Virus record (IMG/VR): IMGVR_UViG_3300032245_001447
Coordinates: 1-23,620 of that record
Reading direction: 5' to 3' (one strand)
Source: a virus
Length of the DNA stretch: 23,620 nt
Position 1 is the first letter of the stretch. Every line of letters begins with the position of its first letter. The notes under the pieces were generated by a model that had not been told where the DNA came from, made no database searches, and saw only the letters and a list, made by a program, of their open reading frames with translations. Shown here piece after piece: positions 15,289 to 22,219 of this stretch. Made by a program: the position numbers and the translations under genes.

Positions 15289-15477
15289 TTATTTCTTATA
15301 CGCGAACGTAAAGCCCCGGCATTTCTGGCCGCGATACATTTGATGACAGACGGCGGCTGGATTTACCTTGAGAGCTATAGCTGCTGCCTTAGCGGAAGCA
15401 TATTCTTTTCCAGTCTCAAGACATATGACTGGCTTGCATGCATTATTACCGGGTCGTTTTTTCTTAAGTGTTTTCAC
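15289..15477 (-). CDS. Small NUMOD1-like DNA-binding protein (62 aa)
   Basis: After a basic N-terminus (KTLKKKRPGN) the protein reads KPVICLETGKEYASAKAAAIALKV, then NPAAVCHQMYRG and RGFTFAYKK. This is the pattern of NUMOD1-type modules, small DNA-binding helical repeats common in phage homing endonucleases and as stand-alone phage proteins. No nuclease domain is present. I chose the GTG at 15477, whose GTGA overlaps the stop of the preceding gene by four bases, with AAGAAG just upstream. DNA binding is inferred from the family. A large structured hairpin follows the stop. Confidence 0.6.
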   Translation of the reverse strand: MKTLKKKRPGNNACKPVICLETGKEYASAKAAAIALKVNPAAVCHQMYRGQKCRGFTFAYKK

Positions 15478-15695
15478 TTCTTAAACTTAAAGTTCTGCGT
15501 CTGATTGATGATGGCTTGAACGTCTATGCCTTTGAGGAGAGGATCATTGAGTAGGCTTGAAAGATCCGTACCGGTCGGGCGCGTGTGAGGGAAGTGTTTG
15601 AGTAAGAACTTTTCGAGTTCTTTATCTGTCATCTCTTCGACGGGTTTAGGTAGGCCGAGAAGGAGATCGAGTTCGTTTAGATTTGAATTACTCAT
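15474..15695 (-). CDS. Small protein of unknown function (73 aa)
   Basis: The ATG at 15695 follows the preceding stop in a TGATATGAG junction, the same arrangement as at the upstream gene boundary (15907-15913). The protein is leucine- and charge-rich (NLNELDLLLGLPKP, then MTDKELEKFLLKHFP) with a short proline/threonine linker and a basic end (NFKFKK). The pattern suggests short amphipathic helices. No family is recognised. It overlaps the NUMOD1-like gene by four bases and so belongs to the same operon. Confidence 0.5.
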   Translation of the reverse strand: MSNSNLNELDLLLGLPKPVEEMTDKELEKFLLKHFPHTRPTGTDLSSLLNDPLLKGIDVQAIINQTQNFKFKK

Positions 15696-15696
15696 A

Positions 15697-15909
15697 TCAT
15701 AGAACAATACAACAGAGTTTCTTGCGCGCTGGATTCTTGTCAATCAAAGAGGCCTCGGCTTCTTGAGGCGTGGGATATAGTGTGGTCGTGAACCATAGGC
15801 CATTGGGCTTATGCTTATAGGCATAGAAGTAATGCTCTTTTGGCGGAGGCATCTCGGAGTCTATGGCCGTGGCGTATGTGATTCCTTCGTTATTTGATGA
15901 GGCACTCAT
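15697..15909 (-). CDS. Small protein of unknown function (70 aa)
   Basis: The frame is open upstream into the lysozyme-like gene, but the ATG at 15909, one base after the lysozyme stop, is the sensible start. The core EHYFYAYKHKPNGLWFTTTLYPTPQEAEASLID is aromatic-rich and beta-like, ending in a basic, cysteine-containing tail (KKLCCIVL). It resembles small phage proteins of the form YAYR-G-W--T--YPT--EA that I cannot name. Function is unknown. Confidence 0.5.
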   Translation of the reverse strand: MSASSNNEGITYATAIDSEMPPPKEHYFYAYKHKPNGLWFTTTLYPTPQEAEASLIDKNPARKKLCCIVL

Positions 15910-15910
15910 A

Positions 15911-16357
15911 TCATTGGTTGTTTCTATATTCTTCATAAAGGTTATTAAAGCGTTCCGCTCGCCGTTTGATATTGTTCGGGATTCTATCAAAGTCATAATC
16001 TCGCCGGGAGAAAGCTTCAAGTCCAAGATTCCATGCGGCGTAAACATCCCTTGGTTGTGGATTCTTGACGCGCTGGGCGAGACAGAGTCTGAGTTCGAGC
16101 CAGCATAGATGGGCTTTGGCGCATCTTTTTGCGTCCGAAGGAATATGTCTCTTATCTTTTTCAGAAGGGAAGTGTTGCTTCCAGACGCTGCGTTTGAGTT
16201 GGTATCGCGAGAGTTCACCGTGGCGGCCTTTGGCTTTGTCGTTGTCGTTGCTTTCGATTTGGCTGATTGCCCTGAGTTTCGCGTCGAAGTCTTGCTGGAG
16301 GGCGATTAAAGTTGTCTCTGTCGCGAGTAGTGTTAGGCCTAGCATAAGGGGTTTCAT
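15911..16357 (-). CDS. Exported lysozyme-like/transglycosylase endolysin candidate (148 aa)
   Basis: A mainly hydrophobic N-terminus (MKPLMLGLTLLATETTLIA) looks like a signal or signal-anchor sequence. The following domain has AISQIESNDND with Glu35 in the position of the catalytic glutamate of SLT/lysozyme folds. GRHGELSRYQL follows (the G-GE-YQ signature of transglycosylases), then VWKQHF, and later YAAWNLG, comparable to the usual A-YN-G motif, and RAERFNNLYEE. Length fits a minimal catalytic domain. It would cleave peptidoglycan from the periplasm. No adjacent holin gene is evident. It partly masks a longer open frame in another register that I regard as spurious. Confidence 0.65.
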   Translation of the reverse strand: MKPLMLGLTLLATETTLIALQQDFDAKLRAISQIESNDNDKAKGRHGELSRYQLKRSVWKQHFPSEKDKRHIPSDAKRCAKAHLCWLELRLCLAQRVKNPQPRDVYAAWNLGLEAFSRRDYDFDRIPNNIKRRAERFNNLYEEYRNNQ

Positions 16358-16360
16358 AAG

Positions 16361-16561
16361 TTAAAACTCCATGAGGTGATAGACCCGCTTGCGAAGCTGG
16401 GCGACCTTGGCTCGTTTATCAAACAGATCGTGACGATAAGCGATGTCGTATCTGACCGATCCATCCTTGTCGTGGAATGAGTCGCAGTACTTTTCAAGAA
16501 AAGCGATGTGCTCCTCAGTGCGACGGATGCGCCAGTTGCGATACCATTTGAATGGGTTCAT
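16361..16561 (-). CDS. Small basic protein of unknown function (66 aa)
   Basis: The ATG at 16561 overlaps the preceding stop as ATGA. The protein is short, basic and aromatic (MNPFKWYRNWRIRRTEEHIAF, then DIAYRHDLFDKRAKVAQLRKRVYHL) and probably helical. No family is recognised. It ends three bases before the lysozyme-like gene and so shares its transcript. Confidence 0.5.
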   Translation of the reverse strand: MNPFKWYRNWRIRRTEEHIAFLEKYCDSFHDKDGSVRYDIAYRHDLFDKRAKVAQLRKRVYHLMEF

Positions 16562-16971
16562 AGAGGCGGCCAAAAGTATGGTAGGTTGTCTGGGATATTG
16601 GGGAACTTTGGACCATAGAACTCAGGTTTCTTCCGTATGAGATTACTCTGATGTGTCTTGTGTAGATAAGAGCCGAGCCAATGCGGCTGGATGATGTAGG
16701 GATATGTGAGAATCTCTTTCTCGAAATGCGGGAGGAGGTTATCAACGTAGCCACGAGCGCGGGCTTCTTGACATATTTTTATAGAGTAAAGACAAAGCCA
16801 AGCTGGATAGTCTCGCACCATCCGCACGGCGGGATGACTGCGCCAGCCCTCTGATTTACCTTGTATGGTGTTGAGGATTTGATAAGACTCGACCCTTTGT
16901 TTCATGAGGCGCTGTGTATCTAGCACGCGAGCAGACTGTTCGATGTCTGCGTAGGGTAAGAAGATTTGCAT
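16558..16971 (-). CDS. Pyrimidine-dimer DNA glycosylase family protein (137 aa)
   Basis: The protein starts MQIFLPYADIEQSARVLD and continues RLMKQRVESYQIL, GWRSHPAVRMV, YSIKICQEARARGYVDN, WLGSYLHKTHQSNLIRK and ends PYFWPP. This series (FLPY-d-sA--LD--RL-KQRvE, GW--HPav, RGy-D, H-SH-s-L-rK-P-Y, Y-WP) is the signature I know for the Pyr_excise/MSMEG_6728 family, related to T4 endonuclease V type pyrimidine-dimer glycosylases. Whether this branch excises dimers is not certain from sequence. The ATG at 16971 follows an A-rich leader without a Shine-Dalgarno site. It could repair ultraviolet damage in phage DNA. Confidence 0.75.
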   Translation of the reverse strand: MQIFLPYADIEQSARVLDTQRLMKQRVESYQILNTIQGKSEGWRSHPAVRMVRDYPAWLCLYSIKICQEARARGYVDNLLPHFEKEILTYPYIIQPHWLGSYLHKTHQSNLIRKKPEFYGPKFPNIPDNLPYFWPPL

Positions 16972-16992
16972 TTTGTGGTTGTGTTTTATTTA

Positions 16993-17646
16993 TCACTCCA
17001 GACCCTTCAACATCTCCTCACTCATCTTCATCGCGATGAGTTCGTTCGGCGTGGTCTCGATGATGATTGTGTTGTCTTGCATGGCGAGCTGCCGGGCGAA
17101 CTTCTCCGCACTTGAAGTATAGTTCTGCCAGCTTGCCTGACTTCCCACCTCGCCGCTGTTGACGAATGAGATGATCTCTTCGCGGAAGATCTCTTCGTTA
17201 AATGTGAAAGGATCTTCATCGCTGCCGCCGAGGAGAGGTGTCATTGCATCGAGGATATTATCCACAGGCTCAACGAGTTCGATGATGAGGTTGACTTTGC
17301 GGACGGAGATCTGCACCTTTTCTTTTAGCTCGTCGACGATGGGGATATCATCAGGGTCGATAGCGCCTTGAAGAACCCCGACACCTTTGTCGTTGATGAA
17401 TGCTTTGCCTTGTGATAGGCGGGCGCGTATGGTTTGAGGTTGCTGCCTGAGTGTTAAGGAATTGATGGTCGCCTTTTTAGAGGGGATCTTAGAGAGCTTA
17501 ATCACCAACTGAGCAAACTGCACAGCATGCTTGATGTCGTAGTATGGCCAGCCTTGCTTGCGCTCGGTTTTGTTGAGAAGACTTTCCGCTTGCTTTAGCA
17601 GAGCGGCTGGGTCGTGTTGTTGTTTTGTTGGGTTGAATATGTTCAT
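16993..17646 (-). CDS. Protein of unknown function (217 aa)
   Basis: The ATG at 17646 follows an A-rich leader (AACAAAACAAA) and starts MNIFNPTKQQHDPA, similar in opening to the helicase (MNIFATPSG) and the activator (MNIHANVLN). The protein is mixed alpha/beta with hydrophobic segments (HAVQFAQLVIKL, VRKVNLIIELVE), an acidic middle (GGSDEDPFTFNEEIFREEI) and a helical C-terminus. I recognise no motif. It stands between the small-gene cassette and the glycosylase-like gene. No function can be assigned. Confidence 0.6.
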   Translation of the reverse strand: MNIFNPTKQQHDPAALLKQAESLLNKTERKQGWPYYDIKHAVQFAQLVIKLSKIPSKKATINSLTLRQQPQTIRARLSQGKAFINDKGVGVLQGAIDPDDIPIVDELKEKVQISVRKVNLIIELVEPVDNILDAMTPLLGGSDEDPFTFNEEIFREEIISFVNSGEVGSQASWQNYTSSAEKFARQLAMQDNTIIIETTPNELIAMKMSEEMLKGLE

Positions 17647-17665
17647 TTTGTTTTGTTGTGATGGT

Positions 17666-17983
17666 TCACGGCTTGGCCTCCTTGGCTTTGTGCCACAATT
17701 GCTTTGCTGGAAGATTCTCTCCAGCTATAGATAAAAGACATTCGTCTAAGTAGTTTCCAGCTTTCACTAACCGATTGATATACTCCTCTTGCTCGCGAAT
17801 CTTGGTGGCCTGTGCATCGGCCAGCCATTCCTGCTTCATCAGTCCAAGAACCATTTTGGCAGCGTCTGTGGCGGGTATGGATTCGTTGACCGTGAACCCA
17901 CCATCCAGATCGACCCGCATGATTTGGGTCGTTGGATTGGATATTGGGTGGCTGTTGGTTGAAAAGTAGATTGGTTCGCTCAT
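17666..17983 (-). CDS. Small hypothetical phage cassette protein (105 aa)
   Basis: The ATG at 17983 has a strong AAGGAG ribosome-binding site seven bases upstream and overlaps the preceding stop by four bases. The N-terminal half is beta-like (YFSTNSHPISNPTTQIMRVDLD) and the C-terminal half is helical with a coiled-coil-like stretch (ADAQATKIREQEEYINRLVKAG). It ends KAKEAKP, like the gene at 18165, because this tail encodes an AAGGAGG ribosome-binding site. Here the following GTG opens only a very short frame, so the site may be a relic. Function is unknown. Confidence 0.6.
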   Translation of the reverse strand: MSEPIYFSTNSHPISNPTTQIMRVDLDGGFTVNESIPATDAAKMVLGLMKQEWLADAQATKIREQEEYINRLVKAGNYLDECLLSIAGENLPAKQLWHKAKEAKP

Positions 17984-18168
17984 TTGCACTCCTTCCATTT
18001 AAACTCCGCTTCTCCGCGTTCGTTCGCAACCCATTGAGCATGGCCCGTCTTCACCGCTGATGTTTTCCATGAGCTGTTGGTTGATATCGTTCCGAGCAAC
18101 ATACCAACAACAAACCCCAAACCGAAAGGGAGGATCAGAATTGGCCACGGGAAATATTTGTCACTCAC
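17980..18168 (-). CDS. Small single-span membrane protein (62 aa)
   Basis: The start is a GTG at 18168 with a strong GGAGG site upstream, overlapping the previous stop as GTGA. Residues about 7-30 (PWPILILPFGLGFVVGMLLGTI) form one transmembrane helix, followed by a polar tail (WKTSAVKTGHAQWVANERGEAEF, ending KWKECK). Holin or spanin function cannot be concluded, as it does not adjoin the lysozyme-like gene. It is part of the four-gene cassette linked by four-base overlaps. Confidence 0.6.
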   Translation of the reverse strand: MSDKYFPWPILILPFGLGFVVGMLLGTISTNSSWKTSAVKTGHAQWVANERGEAEFKWKECK

Positions 18169-18464
18169 GGCTTTGCCTCCTTGGCTTTGATCCAGTTATC
18201 GGATGCGCTCTGGCAAGCTTTGCAAAGCCCATAGCACCCACACCCACACCCAAGTTTTTTTTCGACTGTATCGCCCGCCTTTTCCAGTCGCATGATCATG
18301 TCCACCAGATTAAGAGCGTGAATATCAAGTTTTCTGTACATCTCACACGCTCTGTTTAGTTCGCGTTCGAGTTGGCAAGCAAAGTCAGCATCGACTGTTA
18401 CAATACCATCCAATGGTCCATGCGGTCTGTTGACCTCTGCTTCCGTTCTTGGTGTATCGTTCAT
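18165..18464 (-). CDS. TPRTEA-type small phage protein with a Cys cluster (99 aa)
   Basis: The ATG at 18464 follows GGGAG and overlaps the preceding stop as ATGA. The opening MNDTPRTEAEV and the segment DADFACQLERELNRA are common to a widespread class of small phage proteins of unknown function (TPRTDA...DFARQLERELN). The C-terminal part carries a cluster GCGCGCYGLCKACQ that could bind a metal. It ends IKAKEAKP, whose codons supply the GGAGG site for the next gene. Confidence 0.65.
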   Translation of the reverse strand: MNDTPRTEAEVNRPHGPLDGIVTVDADFACQLERELNRACEMYRKLDIHALNLVDMIMRLEKAGDTVEKKLGCGCGCYGLCKACQSASDNWIKAKEAKP

Positions 18465-18694
18465 TTAGACTCCCTCGCTTTGAGCATTGCGTCGGCTATT
18501 TCGTAAGCCTTACCAGATGCATTCTCTAAGCCCCATCCTCTGATAATCAATGCCTCTATCGCCTTAGCGGCAAAGTAGTCGCGCAGGGTCATGCCTCCTT
18601 TGATCGTAAATTGCGGACCGATACTTCCGATTGGCTCACTGTAATAGGCGCATGGAAACGCCGGTCCTCCGTCGTTGATTGGTTGGTTGTCCAT
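18461..18694 (-). CDS. GGPAFP/GMTLRDYFAAKA small phage protein (77 aa)
   Basis: The protein begins MDNQPINDGGPAFPCAY and contains GGMTLRDYFAAKAIEALI and YEIADAMLKARESK, a pattern seen in many proteobacterial phages and prophages, of unknown function. The ATG at 18694 has the AAAGGAG site formed by the last codons of the activator gene and lies four bases after that gene's stop. It is the first gene of the Shine-Dalgarno-rich cassette 18694-17666. Confidence 0.7.
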   Translation of the reverse strand: MDNQPINDGGPAFPCAYYSEPIGSIGPQFTIKGGMTLRDYFAAKAIEALIIRGWGLENASGKAYEIADAMLKARESK

Positions 18695-18698
18695 ATCT

Positions 18699-19538
18699 TT
18701 ATTCTCCTTTATCATATTCCGGCAATTCAATCTCCCCAAGTTCACGTTTTAGTAATAGGTTACGCAACGCACGGACATTCCCAAATGAGAACGTCTCGTC
18801 GCCGAAGTGTTCTCTCTCGCCAATAGGTGTCCAGTTTTCTTCTTCGATAATAGCGCTGGCGACACAGCGTATCTCTTGAACCCCTCGATCATACAACGAG
18901 CGAGTCTTCAAGCCGAGTTCGTTAATGCGGAAGTATAGATCCTCACGGAAAGATCCTTCCTTGACCATCTTCAACAAGTCTCTATTCGTCGCGAAGACAA
19001 ATTTACATTGAATCGGGACTGGATCGACTGCGCCGACGGGCAAGACTGTCTTATCCTGTAGGACACGCAGCAACTTAGCTTGATGCGACAGAGGCAACTC
19101 GCCTATCTCATCGAGGAAAGCAGTGCCCTTGCCGACTGCTCGGAGAAAGCCAACATCCCCGCGAGATTTAGCGCCGGTAAAAGCGCCGGGCATGTAGCCG
19201 AAGAGTTCGCTTTGGAAGAGAGTATCCGTAAGACCGGCCATGTTCATAGCCTTGAGAGGCTTGCGTTTGTGTGCAAGGATGCGAGCGATCAACTCCTTGC
19301 CTGTACCCGATGGGCCTTCGATCAGGACGTTGTATCTCTGCAAGCTTTCTTCCGCATATGTCATCGCAGAGTTGAGCATCTTCTTCGTGGCAGGATCTTG
19401 CGTGGCATAGGACGAAGCGACATTGTGGATACTGTTCTCCTTCAGCGCGTCGCCTGTGATCTTGAGGACATCTTTGCGGATGTTATCGAGAAAGCTGTCG
19501 GCGGCTGTGGTGTTAAGGACGTTTGCGTGGATGTTCAT
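18699..19538 (-). CDS. Minimal sigma-54 activator (bEBP-type AAA+ ATPase) without DNA-binding domain (279 aa)
   Basis: The protein is almost only the AAA+ core of NtrC/PspF-type activators. Walker A is GPSGTGKE (75-82), the sigma-54-contacting L1 loop SELFGYMPGAFTGA has GAFTGA at 118-123, Walker B is AFLDEIG (140-146), sensor I is FATNRDL (182-188), arginine-finger positions lie in SFREDLYFRI (R198, R204), and sensor II is GNVRALRN (253-260). It ends soon after sensor II and has no FIS-type HTH. Residues 1-50 do not look like a receiver domain. GAFTGA is diagnostic for contact with sigma-54. It is encoded 4 kb downstream of a sigma-54 homologue and in one operon with a small HTH protein. ATGA overlap couples it to the 60-residue gene. 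Confidence 0.9.
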   Translation of the reverse strand: MNIHANVLNTTAADSFLDNIRKDVLKITGDALKENSIHNVASSYATQDPATKKMLNSAMTYAEESLQRYNVLIEGPSGTGKELIARILAHKRKPLKAMNMAGLTDTLFQSELFGYMPGAFTGAKSRGDVGFLRAVGKGTAFLDEIGELPLSHQAKLLRVLQDKTVLPVGAVDPVPIQCKFVFATNRDLLKMVKEGSFREDLYFRINELGLKTRSLYDRGVQEIRCVASAIIEEENWTPIGEREHFGDETFSFGNVRALRNLLLKRELGEIELPEYDKGE

Positions 19539-19717
19539 TTTTTCTTTGGTTTATTTTTTCTCTTACTATATAAAGACGGACCGGGATCTTTTAGCTTATA
19601 AGACATGATAGCCTTGCGCGCGGCGGCGAGTTCATCTCTATCAAGATACACCTCGTCGACTGATCCTGTCTTATGTTTGGCTACGTATTGCTCACCGCGT
19701 TGATGAAAGCGGCTCAT
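19535..19717 (-). CDS. Small basic protein of unknown function (60 aa)
   Basis: The ORF is linked by ATGA overlaps to the HTH gene upstream and the activator gene downstream. The protein is MSRFHQRGEQYVAKHKTG, then EVYLDRDELAAARKAIMSY, ending in a strongly basic tail (SLYSKRKNKPKKK). The tail suggests nucleic-acid contact. No family is recognised. The strict coupling to both regulatory genes suggests a role in the same process. Confidence 0.6.
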   Translation of the reverse strand: MSRFHQRGEQYVAKHKTGSVDEVYLDRDELAAARKAIMSYKLKDPGPSLYSKRKNKPKKK

Positions 19718-20001
19718 TTTTTTAGCGTTAGTTTTCTTAGCTCACACTCTAGCTGGAAGATTCTATCGTGTTGCTTGTTGACGAGGTTAGTTAATTCAGA
19801 TATCTTGCGCTCATAGTATTCATACTTCGACGGCGTGCGCTGGATGTTTGAGATCAGACCGCGCGAGACTCCAAAGTGCTCTGCGATTTTAGATTGTGAT
19901 AGCTCTGGATGCTTTTGTATAAAGCTTCTGATCTCCTTCTTCTCTTCGATCGAGAGATAATAATTTTTTCTCTTTAGGTCTTGTATTTTTCTTTCGTACA
20001 T
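19714..20001 (-). CDS. Small HTH protein with a C-terminal coiled coil (95 aa)
   Basis: Residues 34-55 (LSQSKIAEHFGVSRGLISNIQR) form a clear helix-turn-helix. Residues about 61-92 (YYERKISELTNLVNKQ, then FQLECELRKL) look like a dimerising coiled coil. The ATG at 20001 lies six bases after the -10 element of a sigma-70-like promoter, so the message may be nearly leaderless. The gene begins a coupled series (this gene, the 60-residue gene, the activator). Because the activator lacks a DNA-binding domain, this protein could provide enhancer binding in trans, or simply repress its own promoter. Both are inferences. Confidence 0.7.
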   Translation of the reverse strand: MYERKIQDLKRKNYYLSIEEKKEIRSFIQKHPELSQSKIAEHFGVSRGLISNIQRTPSKYEYYERKISELTNLVNKQHDRIFQLECELRKLTLKK

Positions 20002-20004
20002 GGT

Positions 20005-20032
20005 AGTATAGGGTTAATGAATAAAGAATCAA
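20005..20032 (-). promoter_or_regulatory. Sigma-70-like promoter for the HTH/activator operon
   Basis: On the minus strand TTGATT (20027-20032) and TATACT (20005-20010) are separated by 16 bases, in the 42-base gap after the helicase gene. An 8-base direct repeat (TGATTCTT on the minus strand) at 20024-20031 and 20039-20046, spaced 15 bases apart, overlaps the -35 element and may be an operator. Confidence 0.5.
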
Positions 20033-20043
20033 GTAGTGAAGAA

Positions 20044-22218
20044 TCATGCCGCCTGTGCCTGAGGTTCGTCGTCCTCATCATCATCATCCTCGTCCGTCTC
20101 GATCACGCCCGTGGACTCAGCGACGGCGAGATCTTCTTCTGTTAGTTTAACGGCGGTCGCTCGATCACGAAGAGCTTTCTCTAGTTCGCCAGCGAGATCG
20201 ACATTTGAGGAGCCAATAGCGTCGACACTTTTCAACTTTCGTGCAAGCTTAGGTGCCATGTGGTCGCTGAGGATTGTGCCTTCTGGGACATAGATGTCTT
20301 GCGTTGTGTCGGTTAGAGTAGTGATGCGCACGCAGCGACCAAGAGCCTGTGCAAATTCCTCTGCCCAATAAGTCATCGTGCTCATGACCTTGCGGGGTTT
20401 GGTGTGGACGTAGCGATGATCTAGTGAGATACCTGTGCCGCCGGAGGATAGAGTGTAGATACAGAACTCCGTCTCTCCGTTGAGGAAAGCTTGCACGTTC
20501 TCATGGCGTTCCTTCTGGTTCTGATTGTGGAGCTTCATCTCTCTGAGCTTCTCATTCCTTTGTGCGAATGCATCCTTCGTCATCTCTCGGAAGATTCTTT
20601 CTGAGGTGTACTTGATACCTTTGTGGAAGGCGCGGAATTCTTCCTTCGTGATGCCGATGTCGTCTGCCTTAGGCTTTCGTGCCTCGTCTGGATTGTCGAG
20701 AATCCACATGCCCATCTTGGCCGCGATCTCTGCCGCGCGGGTTTCTGGAAGGAGATCCTCGGGCTTGATCTCTCGATTGCCACCCCAGATTAGAGAGATC
20801 TTTTCTTTCGTTAGACCTTTGCTCTTGAAGTATTCACTATCACATAGCTTCATCACTAGCTCCTTGAGCGTCTCTGTGAAGCGAATGGCAATGACTGGCG
20901 CATAGCCGTTTTGATGGGCATGAATTGCATCGGCGACCCAAGTGTCTACGGTTGCAAGCTCGGCCGCTCGGGCCATGACCATGAAGGCAACCATGACTTG
21001 ACCTTGTGGATCTATTGAGCGACCTGTGCGTTCGAGAGCTTCAAGATAATTCTTCATCGCGTTCTTGAGCATCGCTTTGTTCGCGGGGTCAGTGATCTCG
21101 AAGAGCTTGACTTTGTTGAGAGCCTTGACTTTCTGAGGATCGCCCGGCGGCTTGACGAAACGGTCGCCGATCGCAGCGCCCCAGCGTTCGAGAGCGGCGG
21201 CGTTAGCTTGACGGGGATCTGCGCCGAGTGTGAGAGTGCGCGCGAATTCTGGAAAGGTTTCTCTCGTCAAGGGTCGAGCGCCATATTGTAAACGCATTGC
21301 GATAGACATGAACATCGTGTCCCATACTGTTACGGCGGGCGTCGCAGAGGTAAAGACCCAAGTGATTTCTGGGAACTGAAGGAATGCTTCGAGATATTTT
21401 GTGCGCTTAGACTTCTCTTTCTTGATCTCCTGACACTCGTCGAGGATAATAAGCTTGGGCGCAGCGGACGCGGGCAGATTAAAGCGGATTACTTTAGTCG
21501 CTTGGCCGAAGACATCTACGACTTCCTCTTTGAAGAAGTTCCTGTTTTTCGCGGAGAAGACTTCGTTGTAAGACCATACATCTACAGCGAGTCCGACAGA
21601 TTCGAGACCTAGTTTCTTGAGTGTGTCACGGAAGTCTAAGACGACAGACTTTTTAGTCACTATCAGAATGGGCGGAAAGAGGCCGAGAAAATTACAGAAC
21701 TTCTGAGGGTCATGCTTTTGTAGCCACAGCGCGAGACCTGCGGCGATCCAGCTCTTACCCTTACCAGTGCCGAGTGGAACAAGAGAGCCATTGAGGTTCT
21801 TGTTATACAATACATCAAGCAGCGCCGCGATAGCTTTCTTCTGCTGGGGCTTGAACTCTAGCCCGTTGGGAAGCTTGATGTCGATTGTGCTATAGGTGCG
21901 CTTCTCTCTCAAGGCAAGCTCTTCCGCGAGACGAAGAGCTTCCTTTTGCTGGCGCGCTGGGGCTTGATTAACCCAGCCCTGTAGAAATCCCAACAACGTA
22001 GCATAGTCAAGTTTGACTGTTGGGATTACGGCAAGAGAGAGTTCCTTCTGGAGAAAGTCCCAATCAAATGGCTCTCTGCGATACAGATCAGTGAGCTTCT
22101 TAGCTTGCGCCCGGGCGGTCGTGAGGGCGGTCTGTTGAAGCCTGTCTTCTTTGCTTGTGTATTGTTCGGTTTGGACTGGGGCTTTCTTTATCCCCGAAGG
22201 AGTAGCGAATATGTTCAT
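20044..22218 (-). CDS. SF2 DNA helicase/translocase (724 aa)
   Basis: Motifs run in SF2 order: FKPQQKKAI (Q-motif-like, about 122-130), Walker A PLGTGKGKS (148-156), motif Ia-like PPILIVTKKSVV, motif II LIILDECQ (256-263), and motif III FTSATPA (289-295). In the second domain come TLSSGGTGISL and the motif VI-like EEFAQALGRCVRI. The overall pattern, with a GG-G--L and a Q-LGR-R ending, resembles the SNF2/strawberry-notch-like group. A very acidic tail (TDEDDDDEDDE) ends the protein. Such phage enzymes unwind or remodel DNA in replication or recombination. The ATG at 22218 has no Shine-Dalgarno site and nearly abuts the previous gene. Confidence 0.8.
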   Translation of the reverse strand: MNIFATPSGIKKAPVQTEQYTSKEDRLQQTALTTARAQAKKLTDLYRREPFDWDFLQKELSLAVIPTVKLDYATLLGFLQGWVNQAPARQQKEALRLAEELALREKRTYSTIDIKLPNGLEFKPQQKKAIAALLDVLYNKNLNGSLVPLGTGKGKSWIAAGLALWLQKHDPQKFCNFLGLFPPILIVTKKSVVLDFRDTLKKLGLESVGLAVDVWSYNEVFSAKNRNFFKEEVVDVFGQATKVIRFNLPASAAPKLIILDECQEIKKEKSKRTKYLEAFLQFPEITWVFTSATPAVTVWDTMFMSIAMRLQYGARPLTRETFPEFARTLTLGADPRQANAAALERWGAAIGDRFVKPPGDPQKVKALNKVKLFEITDPANKAMLKNAMKNYLEALERTGRSIDPQGQVMVAFMVMARAAELATVDTWVADAIHAHQNGYAPVIAIRFTETLKELVMKLCDSEYFKSKGLTKEKISLIWGGNREIKPEDLLPETRAAEIAAKMGMWILDNPDEARKPKADDIGITKEEFRAFHKGIKYTSERIFREMTKDAFAQRNEKLREMKLHNQNQKERHENVQAFLNGETEFCIYTLSSGGTGISLDHRYVHTKPRKVMSTMTYWAEEFAQALGRCVRITTLTDTTQDIYVPEGTILSDHMAPKLARKLKSVDAIGSSNVDLAGELEKALRDRATAVKLTEEDLAVAESTGVIETDEDDDDEDDEPQAQAA

Positions 22219-22219
22219 G

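Noticed and set aside
15697-16218. 173-residue minus-strand reading frame overlapping the lysozyme-like gene
   Set aside because: Its first 100 residues overlap the better supported lysozyme-like gene in another frame and look like polar filler; only the part from the ATG at 15909 is kept as a gene.
17643-18041. 132-residue minus-strand frame overlapping the 105-residue cassette gene
   Set aside because: The other frame has a strong ribosome-binding site, a four-base overlap with its neighbour and the KAKEAKP ending; this frame has none of these.
19138-19152. TGGC-N8-AGC match on the minus strand inside the activator gene
   Set aside because: It falls in coding sequence without the shared flanks and no gene starts close downstream; probably chance.
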